Shown in pieces: positions 39,691-51,412 of a stretch of DNA of 64,000 bases. The position numbers and the translations under genes are program-made. Origin of the DNA: Cruorifilaria tuberocauda. Its lineage: Eukaryota; Nematoda; Chromadorea; Rhabditida; Onchocercidae. The stretch covers positions 62,001 to 126,000 of the forward strand of contig JABVXU010000063.1 of NCBI GenBank assembly GCA_013365365.1, read 5' to 3'. Numbering within the stretch: position 1 is the first letter of the stretch; every line of letters begins with the position of its first letter. The notes under the pieces are model-generated. The model was given only the letters and a program-made list of their open reading frames with translations. It had not been told where the DNA came from and did no database searches.

Positions 39691-42563
39691 ATTCTCTTGG
39701 AGAGAAAATATTTGATAAAGAGTGAAATTTGATATGAAATAATTATTCAAATATGTCCAATTTTATGTTACCAGAAATATAAAATACATTAATGAAATTT
39801 TAAAGAATTTACAATTTACTTAATTAAAGAAAAAAAATTAACTTAAATAAATTTTTGCCAAAATTGAAAGTAAATGAGTAAACTGTAAAATATTTTAATA
39901 GTTGGTTCATTGTGATTTTTAGTGATATCATTGATAGAATGATAGAGATTACCGTTTCTTTATTGCAAGATATTCTATCTGTTACTATGACTACAAAAAA
40001 GCCCTAAATGGCCTACCACTATATCCAATGATATAAGCTTACTGATCATAACTAGGCTCTATTATTTGTCATCGAATAATCGTCAATATTTCATATGATA
40101 TGGAAGAAAAGCTTGGGGAAAAAATAAGCCCAAAATAAACGGACTACCCTATTTAATTGCTCATTATTTAAATTCAAATTTGAATTATAAAATAATTTAA
40201 ATGAAATAATAGGAAGCATTACGAATAATTTTGAAACAAAGTAGCCAGATAATAAAAATAAACTCAAACAATTAGCATGGATGATAAGATTGATCGACTT
40301 AATTTTTGTAGGAAATGAAATTAAATTTAATTTAGATTAATTTTGAAATTAATAATCTGGCGGGTGCGAAACTCATTTATTATGTAAAAAAAGAAAAAGA
40401 TACTGCAAAATGCTAACTGATGGTAACTTATTTTCTTTTAATTGATTCAGATTTTTTTATCAACTTTTTCTTCCAATCGATATCGTCATCATTACTTCAT
40501 GATTTCAGACAATTTTAATTTTTGAATGCATGATGCATCACACTATTACTAATTAAAGCTTCTTGAATAACTCGTATTTCATCACTTATCTCAGATAATC
40601 ATAATATTTATTAATCATTCTTTAATAACTTCTCTAAACTCTCGTGAATTATAGAAATATTTTCTCAGCTGCTTTTAGATTAAATTAAAAATTTCCATAC
40701 TTGTTAAAATTAATTTGAAATTTCTTGTTTGATCTTTTTTTCCATCCTTTTTTCCCTTCCCTTTCTAAACCTATATAAATCCTCTCAGGTTTTCTCTCCT
40801 GACGGCTTCCCCTGTTAGTTTCCTTCCTTCATCTTCTACCTATCGAGGCAAATTTTGTAGATCGCAAATGTAATAAATAATATCCTTCATAAGAAACGCT
40901 ATCCATAAGCTTCCTCATTCTGCACACTGATCATATTCTCATCTCACCATTGACTTGTTATATTCTATTGATTATTTGTTCACATATCCCCCGAACAGAA
41001 AATTAATACAGTAAGTTAAGTGGGGTAGTCGATTTATACGAAGTAAATTCACCCAACCAGAAAGTCAAAAAAACTCTCTGAAGTAAGTTACTTCATAACT
41101 CTTCATCAATCAACAAATATGAAGTAGATGGGATCAGTGAAGATTGTGCAGACGTGTATTAGACAAGTGAACAGATAAATGAATGGAATATCATGTGCAA
41201 TAGACAAGACGGATTTGTTTGATGTTAATGTGATCATGCATAAAGACCAATATTATCTAAATCACTTCATGTTGTAATTTCTGCTGTTTTTCTCCGACAA
41301 GGTATACATCTTTTAATTTTACCACTTCATTTTCAGATTAATCAACTACATTTCCAGTTTATTCTTATTACGATATCATTTTTACGCTAAGAACTCGAAT
41401 TAGAAAATGATGCTTAACCTTTAAAAGGTTAAATCGATTACTGCGAAATTAAAAGCAATTATTATGCTGCAGCAAGTCGCCGTACTAATAAATTTACATA
41501 AAACACACATGGTATCTATTTTCTCCATCATTTGTTTTCTATATTAAAAGATCACCGCTTTAAACATCAATCTTCACTATTGCATACTTTATATCAACAA
41601 CATGACCATGTTCTCTAATAGGAAATAATTACAGAAAACCAAAGAAGTATAAGCTATTTCAGGTTATATTAGTTCTATCACTTCTATTAATTCAACATAA
41701 CTAAGTGACTCACTTCTTGCAAATCTTATACGAAAGGAAAACACGACCAAATAACAATATATTTTATATATGAATGTAGCATATGGAATTGTTAAACTGT
41801 CTGCAAACATAAAATTAAAGTAGAAAATAAATGCAAATATATACAATATATACTATTTGTACCGAAAGATGCTGGTGAAAAACAAAGTGTGTAATTAAAT
41901 AAACAAATTAATAGTTGAGAAAAAACTCCAACATTTCGGCATTAAGACTCCTGACTGGATTAATTACATTAAAAAAAAATGGGTGTAATGTTAGAAAGTT
42001 CTGCAACTAATTAACAATATGAGATTTAAACATGACTCCTTATATTTAAACCTTCATTGCTTCTCATTGTGAAATTCATCTCATAAATATTGCATGATAT
42101 TCACACAAAATTATGAAAAAAGTATTCAGGTAAGAAACAATAAAGGTTTGAATAAAAATTCGAATTAACGAGTCTGTGACTTATGTTTGATGCAGTAAAC
42201 CTGAATCGCAATCAGAGTTGAATAAAATTAAGCAGTTTTGAAATAATCGAATTATTTCGTGCAACTTGTCAAACTTATCAAGCTTAATAAAATAAAAACC
42301 TTCTTGCATGAAGCGGACTACAGTCCAAGATGGAAATGAAGGAAAAGAAAAATTATCTGCAAGTCGATTGTGTAATGAACCACATTAAAGTACCTCATTA
42401 CAAACAATGGATTTCCTGAACAACCCAAACTAATTCATTACGATCATAGAAAAGTGAATTGTGCAACAGCCAAAAGTATGACAATGGAAATGCAAAGTGG
42501 AGCAATTATGGATCGTTAACATTCGTAATCACCAACAATCAAGTTGCGTATCGTAATGACGAA

Positions 42564-45500
42564 TCACTTATCATGTTTTGATAAGCGTTGCAAATAATGC
42601 AATGAAAAGGCACAGATTTTAAAGTGTTTACATAGTTGACGAACCTAAAAAGACAAAATTAAATCAAATTTCTGTAAAATTTTAGAAAAACATATAATCA
42701 AAGACTTTTTTCTTTTCAAAAGAAAAGAAAAAAGAAAAGATGATGTCTATTGCCTCAAAATTTCATTAATGAAGACATCTGCTTCGGCAAAACTTTAATC
42801 AATGTGAACCATATTTAAATTAAAATAAATTAATTTCTTACCACACAAATTCCAAAATGCAAGTGAGCAAGGGTTATGACAGCGACAGCAAGACGTAAAA
42901 AAATCAGTTCCTGATAAGTTGATAAAAAACCAGACAAAGATGTTATCGCAACGACTGAATATATTGCTAGACATAAATTAAATATTTCTGCACGACTGTT
43001 GCACATCTGGGCGATGATCAATTTACACTACAACAACTATAAAAGGTTACTAAGTTGATTTGAACTGATTATTTATTAAATTAATGAATAATATAATTTG
43101 ACAAATAACAACTATACTTGACACTTTTTAGATGAATTTCCTAATGCTAAATTTGTTAAACTTTCTTACGGCGAGGTTCGAAAAAACGGTTCCCATAGTG
43201 TAGAGATAAAGACGAGTATCACGCTCAACAACTTTTCCAGGAGAATACAAGGCCCAAAGTATCGAAATTGAGAACAAGATTAAGGATGGATAGAGAGGTA
43301 AGCATATTTCGTAAAAATTGTCCTGAAAAAGTGAAAAAGGAGTATAATCAGTACCGAAAGTCGATTGAGTTTTTTAGATATTTGATAAGCATTAGTATAA
43401 GTAAAAAATGTTCAGTTTGTTTGTTAATCACAAAGTCAATTAAAACCAACAAATCACCTGTTTGCCAGTGTGGTCCACAGAATATGATAAGTAAATATTT
43501 CGAGCTGATACCATTAATGATATGTAACAACACACTAAAATGAAAAACGATTTCAGTTGAAATTTTACCCTTAATTTTCAAAGCGGTTAAAGCCTAATAA
43601 TAGTGACGGATTGACAATACATACAAGTTAGATGCCTAGTTGATAAAGAATATTTTCAATTACACTGATGAAATGTAAGTTAAATCAAAACAGGATGATT
43701 CAAGCTACAGACCGCGTAACCTCAGGGAAATTTTTTTGCTAAAATTGAAAGATCCAAAACCTTATATAAAATAGATGAACTGACCGTAGAAACTTAATTC
43801 GAAGCAAAACGCCAATGTAAAATGATCGAAAACATAAAACTTGAAGTAATTGTCGCCTTTGAAAAATGCAAATAAATAAAATATCATAAGTCCCTTAAAG
43901 CTTCAAAGTCAGATTGGAATTTATAAATTACACACAGCATAACATATACTACATTATTCAATTCTTAATTTATTTACTGCGTTCCAAAAAGTTCGAATTT
44001 AATTCTAAATGAAACTAGAAAATCAGTATTACATTCTACGCAGAATTTAAATTCCAGTGATGACGAAATATGAAAGAAAAAAGGCTTACATATTGGCTCA
44101 AATCATAATTCCATGGGAGGAATAAAATTCCAGTATTATATTTTTCCCAATGTGAAGCGATGAACACCGCCTGAACGCTGATCAAAACTAGAAGAAGCCG
44201 TACTGGTGACAAACTGAAAGACTGAAAAATTATAAAGCTGAAAGAATTTTTTTTAGCTTTCTAGCCGTTTAGGTTTATTTACTAGTAAGCCAATTTTGTT
44301 TTCTATAGACTGCCGATTTAGATGAATGAGAATTGCCAGACGAAAAAGCTCTATCCAAAATACACCAAGTTTCAATCTATCCAGAATGATTCTCAACTCA
44401 TTTTGCTATGTTTAAAACAAGCCACATTTGATTGAGCTTTCTCATTTGATTCAAAATTGGACTTAAAAGTATCGACTAAACAGCCTCCATCTTACCTAAA
44501 TTCTCCTTGACCAAAAATGGAGAAAGCAGTAAGTGTTAGTGGAACTGTAGACCACGAATCCAAACCATGATCAACTGAAAGAATTATGATTAATAACTTC
44601 GCTTTTTATGAAGTCCTTGAAAAAAAACAGTGCTGAAACATCGTCATAATTATACATCAATTATTGAATAACCTGAAGAATCGAAGAAAATCAATATAAA
44701 TAATGTATTAGCAAACTGATTTGTATCCGAATTCGGAATTATTAAAAAATGAAAGGACTAACAAAGTTCACCAGTTGGTCCGGATACTCCCATGCGCCGT
44801 GCTTGCTTACCGTCAGTGCCGTCTAATGTGTGTCCCAAAAAAGTGCAAATCGAGCATAACAACCAGACCCAACTGGGGATAGATCCTAAAATCGGCAAAC
44901 ATTAAGCCATATTAACAATTACAGAGTAAATTTAATTGCAAATTTAAATTATTTTCGCTAATCAATCTCTTATGTGAGAAGAATATCCTGCGTTAATTAT
45001 TTAATTGCTATTTCCGAAGAATCTCCAGAATTAATCAGCCTATCTATTTGTCGCAGTATGCAAAATGATTCAAATAAGTTTCATCAAGCTGTTACATTAC
45101 AATACCATAACATAAAATTGCAAAGTTTATGTGAGCGGACAAAGGAATTCAATAATTTACTATTATTATTAACAATTGAATAATTTAAAAAGAAAAAAAA
45201 ACTAGAATAAAATTTTAGCAGTTACTGATGCAAGAAGAAAAACGCCATGTTAGAAAGTTAAACTAAAAATGAGCACAGAAAGAAAGCTTTTCCAGAATTT
45301 TCGACGAGAACATTCGAATTAGCTGCCATATAATAATCGTGATATGAGACGACCAAAAATGCGAACATAACAAATGCGAATCCAGTCAGCGTTAACACAT
45401 TTGGTGCCAGCCAAGTTGGATAAAACTGTTAAAATTATTGTTAAAAATTGGAAATCCAATAATCATATCAAAACCAGAAGAAAGTTAACTATAAGCATGG

Positions 45501-45829
45501 TCGTATCTTATAATGAAACAATATCAGAAGGGAAAAGATCTACAAAATATTAATATAGAATATATTAATAATATTAAGCAAAAAAACATTTTACCTGTAC
45601 GATCCAATCCCAAAATGGATGTGAAACATACTTCGACAACGGGCTTGAATCTATACTGCAATACTGAAATGAAACTTTATTAATAAATGCATTAACTTTA
45701 TGAGAGAATAAGATGAATTCTAACATAATTTAATTAATTAAACGATAAAGTAATTACTTTATACTTATCAAATCCTTTGATTTGTCGTTCACTGAGATAT
45801 TTGTAATCGAATAATTCTAATAGTTTCAT
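42564..45829 (-). CDS. ept-1: Ethanolaminephosphotransferase, EPT1/SELENOI-like (CDP-alcohol phosphotransferase)
   Basis: Exons read leftward: 45829-45758, 45663-45595, 45425 to about 45312, 44885-44763, 44574-44496, 44213-44090, probably 43856-43811, 43534-43458, 43322-43170, 43027-42842, 42644-42564. The protein opens with [14 protein letters not shown] and carries PFWDWIVQ and [16 protein letters not shown]. The catalytic CDP-alcohol phosphotransferase motif DG-x2-AR-x8-G-x3-D-x3-D is complete ([22 protein letters not shown]) and is split by an intron. [26 protein letters not shown] and [16 protein letters not shown] follow. Several hydrophobic stretches imply about ten membrane helices. 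The enzyme makes phosphatidylethanolamine or its ether analogue from CDP-ethanolamine and a diradylglycerol in ER/Golgi membranes. Vertebrate SELENOI has a selenocysteine tail; here the frame ends soon after the last helix with HDK and a TGA at 42566-42564. The end of exon 3 and the region 43811-43534 do not resolve fully; a small exon may be missing. A TATATTCAG acceptor lies two bases before the ATG, as at spliced-leader sites. Confidence 0.88.
42705..42734. repeat. 12-bp perfect hairpin in last ept-1 intron
   Basis: CTTTTTTCTTTT (42705-42716), loop CAAAAG, then the exact reverse complement AAAAGAAAAAAG (42723-42734). It lies between the last two exons of the EPT1-type gene. The purine/pyrimidine arms could also simply be low-complexity sequence. 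Confidence 0.5.
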
Positions 45830-45969
45830 ATCTGAATATAACAATAAAATAATTTCATATTAAAAGGAATTGAAAAAAACATTCCTGAAAGAAAATAAAA
45901 AACGATTGTCAGGAAACACCGGGAAATAATACTTCCGCCAGTTTCTCTCTTTCCGTAGTAAATTCCGAA

Positions 45970-46287
45970 ATGGTCGAAACCGACTGCCACACAGAGAAAC
46001 GAAATCCAACACGGACGCTATCCACGTCCTCTCCGGACCTTTTCAACACTATTCTTCCGCTTCTTTGCATTCTCTTCATATTATATTATATTTTCTCTTC
46101 CATACAACTCTTTCACTTTCACTCTCACAGAGAAGAAAGTATGGAGAAAAAGCCATCACCCCAATCATTTCCACTAATTCCCTCAATTCCTTTCCGGAGA
46201 AGCAATGAAGCAGTTATTATACTTTACTTTTACTTATCAATATTGAAAACAGACAATAAATCATTAATTGTATTGATTATCGATTAA
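45970..46287 (+). CDS. Possible small membrane-protein ORF divergent from ept-1 (weak)
   Basis: An ATG 140 bases from the ept-1 start, on the opposite strand, opens 105 codons. The N-terminal part is polar (MVETDCHTEKRNPTRTLSTS), followed by a strongly hydrophobic stretch (ILPLLCILFILYYIF) and a basic Pro/Ser segment. Base composition is richer than elsewhere in this tract. No family is recognised. It may equally be a CpG-richer promoter or untranslated region. Confidence 0.25.
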   Translation: MVETDCHTEKRNPTRTLSTSSPDLFNTILPLLCILFILYYIFSSIQLFHFHSHREESMEKKPSPQSFPLIPSIPFRRSNEAVIILYFYLSILKTDNKSLIVLIID

Positions 46288-46320
46288 TCAGTATCAAAGT
46301 TATATTTTCTCTTTTTCATT

Positions 46321-46342
46321 CTCTCTCTCTCTCTCTCTCTCT
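46321..46342. repeat. (CT)11 microsatellite
   Basis: An uninterrupted CT dinucleotide run. It is one of a series spaced one to three kilobases apart across the gene-poor tract. Confidence 0.95.
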
Positions 46343-46779
46343 TTGTTATTATTAACATTAGGGGCAAATTTTCATAACCTCTTTTAATAATTCATAATCA
46401 GCCTGATAATTTAGACATGCACACATACACATACATATTTTAATTTGTCAAAATTGTTGCAAAAATTTTTTTTAAATAAAAACAAACTTGAATTCTGTAC
46501 ACTTATAAATGATTGATAGTATTTTTCCCAAAAGTTTCTAAAATTCTTCAATTTCTCTAAAATTTCCTTGTCACATTCCATTCACATATTCCACTTCCAG
46601 TTGTTTATGTTTTTCATAATTTCAATCGTTTTTGAGTTTTTCCTTTTTTTCAAATTATTTTTTCAAGTTAACCTTAAACCTTTGATCTTTGCCCTTTTCC
46701 TTTTTGACAATGAATGCATGTTCCCTTTCCTCTCGTAAAATCAAATATCGGAAACATCCAACAAGTTGGATTTTTTTTA

Positions 46780-46985
46780 TTGACAACAACGGACACACAC
46801 ACGAACATAACATAAATACACATGCACTGACATACATGAACATACACTGGATATATAATAGATGTAAATACAGGTACACATACATAAACGTACACTTACC
46901 TACATCTGCAATAGATGTAAATACACGTGCATGTGCCTACATAAACAATAGATATACGTACCTGTATTTGATATATTTAACCAGT
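46780..46985. repeat. Degenerate ACATA/GTAAATACA tandem repeat
   Basis: The sequence begins as (CA)n, then diverges into ACATA-like words. A unit AATAGATGTAAATACA(C/G)GT recurs at about 46858 and 46910, followed each time by ACATAAAC and GTAC. Long ORFs on the minus strand here (Tyr/Val/Cys-rich) result from the repeat and are not genes. Confidence 0.6.
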
Positions 46986-47250
46986 GGTTGGATAAAATAT
47001 ATTTAAATATACAGAATTTCGAATTGTAAGCATATTGTTATGAGAGAGAGAGAAGAAATGGGAGGTGGGAAAGGAAGGAGTCTTTCACTGTCCATTCTCT
47101 TTACCTTTCTTTCTACCTGGAGAAAGTACCGCACGGTAGCCATTGGTCAGTAGAATGATAAATATTGTTTTGCACATTTTCGCTATCTCACATATTTTGT
47201 TTTTATTTGGTACAAAGCAGTGGCTGACACAACACATTTCAAGAGCATAG

Positions 47251-47274
47251 AAGAGAGAGAGAGAGAGAGAGAGA
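47251..47274. repeat. (AG)n microsatellite
   Basis: Twelve AG units. A shorter GAGAGAG run lies at about 47043 and a (TC)n run on the same strand at 47360-47378. Confidence 0.95.
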
Positions 47275-48035
47275 AAAACGATTGAAATGGGAAATACTTG
47301 TGTTAAGCTTTGACAACGGTTCATCAAATCTTAAATCTATTTAATACCTTCTCCTATTTCTCTCTCTCTCTCTCTCTGTCTTATAAATGTAGCAGTTTGA
47401 AATCAGTTTTTAATTTAAATTTAAATTCTATCTTACAGTAAAGCTTTGCACTGTTGACTTAAGCAAAAGCTTTCGTTAAAGCCACCATAGATTCAAACAT
47501 TAATTTCAAAAATATTATTTCGATTAAAAAATGTAAAAAAAAATGAAATTTAATTCTTTCTAGTTTTTAGTATATAAAGAAGTATTTTTAATTTTGAAAT
47601 TTAAAGTTTCATTCTCTATGAGATAAATTTTATCAGTGATTTTGTAAAGAAAAAAAGAGTTCTTCATTCATATCGATTCTTCCCGCAGTATCGCGATTTC
47701 TTTTCCCTGTTAGCTGTAAATGCGATTTGCGATTTATCATTCGATAGTATCTGTGAGATTGCATAATTTTATGATTAAATTAGCTTTTAATTTAGATTGC
47801 AGAAACGTAAACGTTATAATAAATATTTCCTGAAGTTTAAACTACCGAGAAAAGTATCATCCGATCGGACAATTTGAATTAGCAGTTTGAATTTAGCAAG
47901 GAAGAAATGAATAGGCGTATTTTCTTTTGAAAGATATATTCTGTTAGTATTAAATAAATTTTATGTTAATATCACCGATAACAAATGAATTTTTCCATTT
48001 TGTTGTTAATGGAAGCAAATTACAATTTTTTCTAT

Positions 48036-48084
48036 CCCTCCTTCTCCCTCTCTCTCTCTCTCTCCCTCTCCCTCTCTTTCCTCC
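48036..48084. repeat. CT/CCCT-rich microsatellite
   Basis: An interrupted polypyrimidine tract built of CTCC, (TC)n and CCCTCT units. Confidence 0.9.
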
Positions 48085-50344
48085 TATCTTCTGTGTTTGC
48101 AACAGAGAAGATTCGCTTTAGAATGGAATATTCTGCACATTTTCAAGTATCTTTTTGAAATCATTCATCTTCTTTTAGAAATGCTTCATAGAAACAAAAA
48201 TTTTTTATTTTAAAATATTTCTTATCATTTAAATTTCGACATATTTGCTTTTCAATGGATGTCAGAGATCCCATTTAGGAGAGAGTGGAAATTTATTCCA
48301 AATTTAAAATTTGAGATTAGTCAAATCTTGTGCCTTTTCAACAAATATATAGATCAATGATTTATATAGAAAAGCAGTTTACGATTTTGAAAACTGGAGC
48401 AATTCTTGTTAAATGTTCTTTTTCAATTACTATCCTGGAACTATTATTAATGTACCATAGAATGTGAAAATTCATTCTTCAAAAATTAATATTTTCTACC
48501 CTACGGCTATTTTTTCCAGATTGAATCGAGTAATTCATTTCTCATCCATCGATATATTCCCGAGTAATTACTGAAGAGAATTTTTGATTTAAATTTGATA
48601 ATATTTATTCCACTATTAATTTACTTATCTGATTTCCTGATATATTTTCATTCTTAATTTTTTCATCATTATTCATTCATTTTTATCTTATCCGTCATTA
48701 AAATACTCTATTGGAAATGATGATAGAGGAGAAATTGAAAGAAAAAAGTTTACCTTTCGTAAAGAATTATTTCAGAGAAATTAAAGTTGCTCATATCCAC
48801 TGAAAACAATTTTCATTTAAAAATTCATGCAAGTGGAAATGTCCATAATTTCTTGACTTTTTATTTCGATTCATTTTTCTAGCCTATTTTAAAATTACTT
48901 TTACAAGGTTGGAATTCAAATTTCTTTTATTTACTACCTCTGAAGTCTAGGATAAATGCCTTTTTTCTCTTTAGGGTTTTAAATTTTTTAATATTATGAA
49001 TTTTTTCCAGAATCCTGTTATCAATTGAGAAGATAGATTGTAGTACTAAAAATGGATTTTGTCAATGTCGAATATTTTAATCTTCTCGACAAATAAAGTA
49101 ATCATAAAGAATATATAAAATGGTAGTAGTATGTATTTACAAATAATTAATTGTTTGCTTTCATAATTTAATACATTATTGATTTTTTGATATATTTCGA
49201 TGTTTCAGGATGAATTTTTGTTTTTTTCGGATGATTTCAAAAATTAGTTAATAAATTTTCAGAGATTTATATTGTTAGTGGAATACAAAAATTCTATATA
49301 TAATAAATGTTTTTGAGAATTGAAATATGATATGTAATATGAGCTTCTTTTTAGATAAATTGAAAATTAAACCTAAAATATAGTTATGATTAAAAGTTTA
49401 ATTTTAAATAAATATCAAATCAAATTTCTGACCTTTTCGTATCAGAGCTTTTCTGCTATCTCTTGATATGTGAAATATCGCAGCAATCAGAGTTTACTGT
49501 TCAATTTTGAAAACTAAATTTTAACTACTGTTTGAACAATATCAGGGACGATTGTGATATTACGGGAAATAATTTGGTTAGTGCAATGATGATCTATTAA
49601 AGTCAAATTTTGACGAGATGCGTGATCATGTTTACTATTGCAGGTCATTAGTAAAGAAATTAAGAAGTCTAGTGATAACTGTTCTGTTTCCTCTCATCCT
49701 TTTTTCTTTCTCGCAAATATTTTATTAATTTTTTTACGAAAATATTTTCAAATCTTTAATTGAGTATGCTACGAAACTTTCTCACAATTCTCTCAATGTC
49801 AATAATTATATTTTGTAGTTTTTATTTCTTTCAGTTTTTTTTTTTGTTTTCATTTTAGATTTTCCATTTATTTGAATTATATTTAAAAGAAAAGAAAAAA
49901 GCAATTCAATGTGCGTTTTTTTAAAATAAATAAAGCTATTAAATTACACATCTCATAATGATAGTATACTTTGGTTGTTTTCTTTCTTTCTCGTAATTAC
50001 CTGTGTGATTTCCCAAGCGCTAATTATTTATAATTTAATATTGTAAGTTATTTTTGTAATGATTGAAAATGATGGGAGAAGAAAAAAGGTTATTAGTGAT
50101 ATGCAGGTATTTAATTACTCATATATCTTTCTCATTCTCATTTACTAACTCAAATAATATCATTCATTTTCTTTTTTATTTTATTTAAAAAATATTTTCA
50201 GGTGAAATTATCGAAATGAGTTTTGATTTTTTCTCATAAAATTACATCTCTATATTTAATGTAATTTGATCTCTTCGTACAAAATTGTAATTTCACGTTG
50301 CTGTAATATTTATTCATTAAAATTTTGATATCAAATTATGGACA

Positions 50345-50404
50345 GAAAAGAATGAGAAAGAGAGAAAAAGAAAGAGGGAGAGAGAGAGAGAGAAAGAGAG
50401 AGAG
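50345..50404. repeat. GA-rich microsatellite
   Basis: An interrupted polypurine tract with GAGAAA, AGGGAG and (GA)n units, about 60 bases long. Confidence 0.9.
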
Positions 50405-51375
50405 TGTTAAATGACCTCCACATTTATGTATGTGTTACATCTACATTTAATGATAACCGTGTACTGAGAAAGGAAGGGGAAATCAGTGATACATTCCGCT
50501 TCTCCCGATCTATGGGTCATTGTCCAGTGTTCGGGCAAAATAGCCAAACCAGTGTAAAACTTCACATAACTCAATCTTCCTTCCATTCTCTCTTCCTATC
50601 AGTTTATCAGTTATATCTATCCAGCAATTAATGAACTATTTTGATATTTCTAAAATAAAAATTCTTCAAGTTAGGATAATTTTAGGAATAAAAACGAAGA
50701 ATTATCTTTAATGTATCATTTGAAGAGTGATAGAAATGATTAATGTGATAAGAGAAGAAGGATAAATATGTCCAAATTGAAGCATTCAGTACACTTCTTG
50801 GCTTTTTCTCCTTCAGCTTTCTTTAAGCTTTTTCTCCTTCCTTTCTCTAATTTATACATTCATTTCATCTCTCTTCCAATATCCCTCTCTCTTCGTTTGT
50901 TTATTGATTCCTCCGTTCATTTTCTTCCGAATAAAATGACTCTATTTTAAGTAGTTCGATGACTCCTACATTTCATCCCATTAATTTCTTATTGTATTTT
51001 TTATTACTATCATTATTATTATTATTATTATTACTGTCAGGATTTTTACTTTATTAATTAATAAAATCATCTTTTCTTCTTTTTCAATTAGAAAATAGAA
51101 ATTAAAAATGAGATAGAAATGGTATGGTAGGGGAAAAAAAGTTGAGAAAGAATTGTCATTGTCAGGAAGATTCGTTATCATATCTCTTAGGTTCAATTCC
51201 TCAGCAAATTGAAATTTTCTTTTGCAATTAATTTAGGCCAGAAAGTAATATTTTTACATTTTTACTATAAAGTATTCTCTGATTTTGCAGATCTGTCAGT
51301 TTCATTTCAATTGTTGAATTTATCGATTAAACAATAAATGAAATCTCGTTTGCTTAACAATTACAGCAGCGACTT

Positions 51376-51412
51376 CTCTCTCTCTCTCTCTCCCTCCCTT
51401 TCTCTCTCTCCC
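51376..51412. repeat. (CT)n/CCCT microsatellite
   Basis: A polypyrimidine tract of TC dinucleotides interrupted by CCCTCCC and TTTC. A (TTA)n run lies nearby at about 51011-51032. Confidence 0.9.

Larger units (their letters stand above)
32785..42563. other. Gene-poor tract, likely eva-1 first intron or promoter
   Basis: Nearly 10 kb between eva-1 and the EPT1-type gene, both on the minus strand. No supported exon is seen apart from a weak signal-peptide candidate at 35629-35735. The tract is very AT-rich, with a GA microsatellite at 39648-39690 and a GC-richer patch at 37735-37970. Part of it must hold the missing eva-1 5' exon or exons and promoter, and part the EPT1-type gene's 3' end. 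Confidence 0.5.

Noticed and set aside
43268..43581. ORFs on both strands (91 and 77 codons)
   Set aside because: They overlap two supported ept-1 exons in other frames or on the other strand.
46655..46895. Tyr/Val/Cys-rich minus-strand ORFs
   Set aside because: They arise from the degenerate ACATA repeat and are low-complexity.
51188..51204. GGTTCAATTCC, a tRNA T-arm-like string
   Set aside because: No acceptor stem, D-arm or anticodon arm can be folded upstream.
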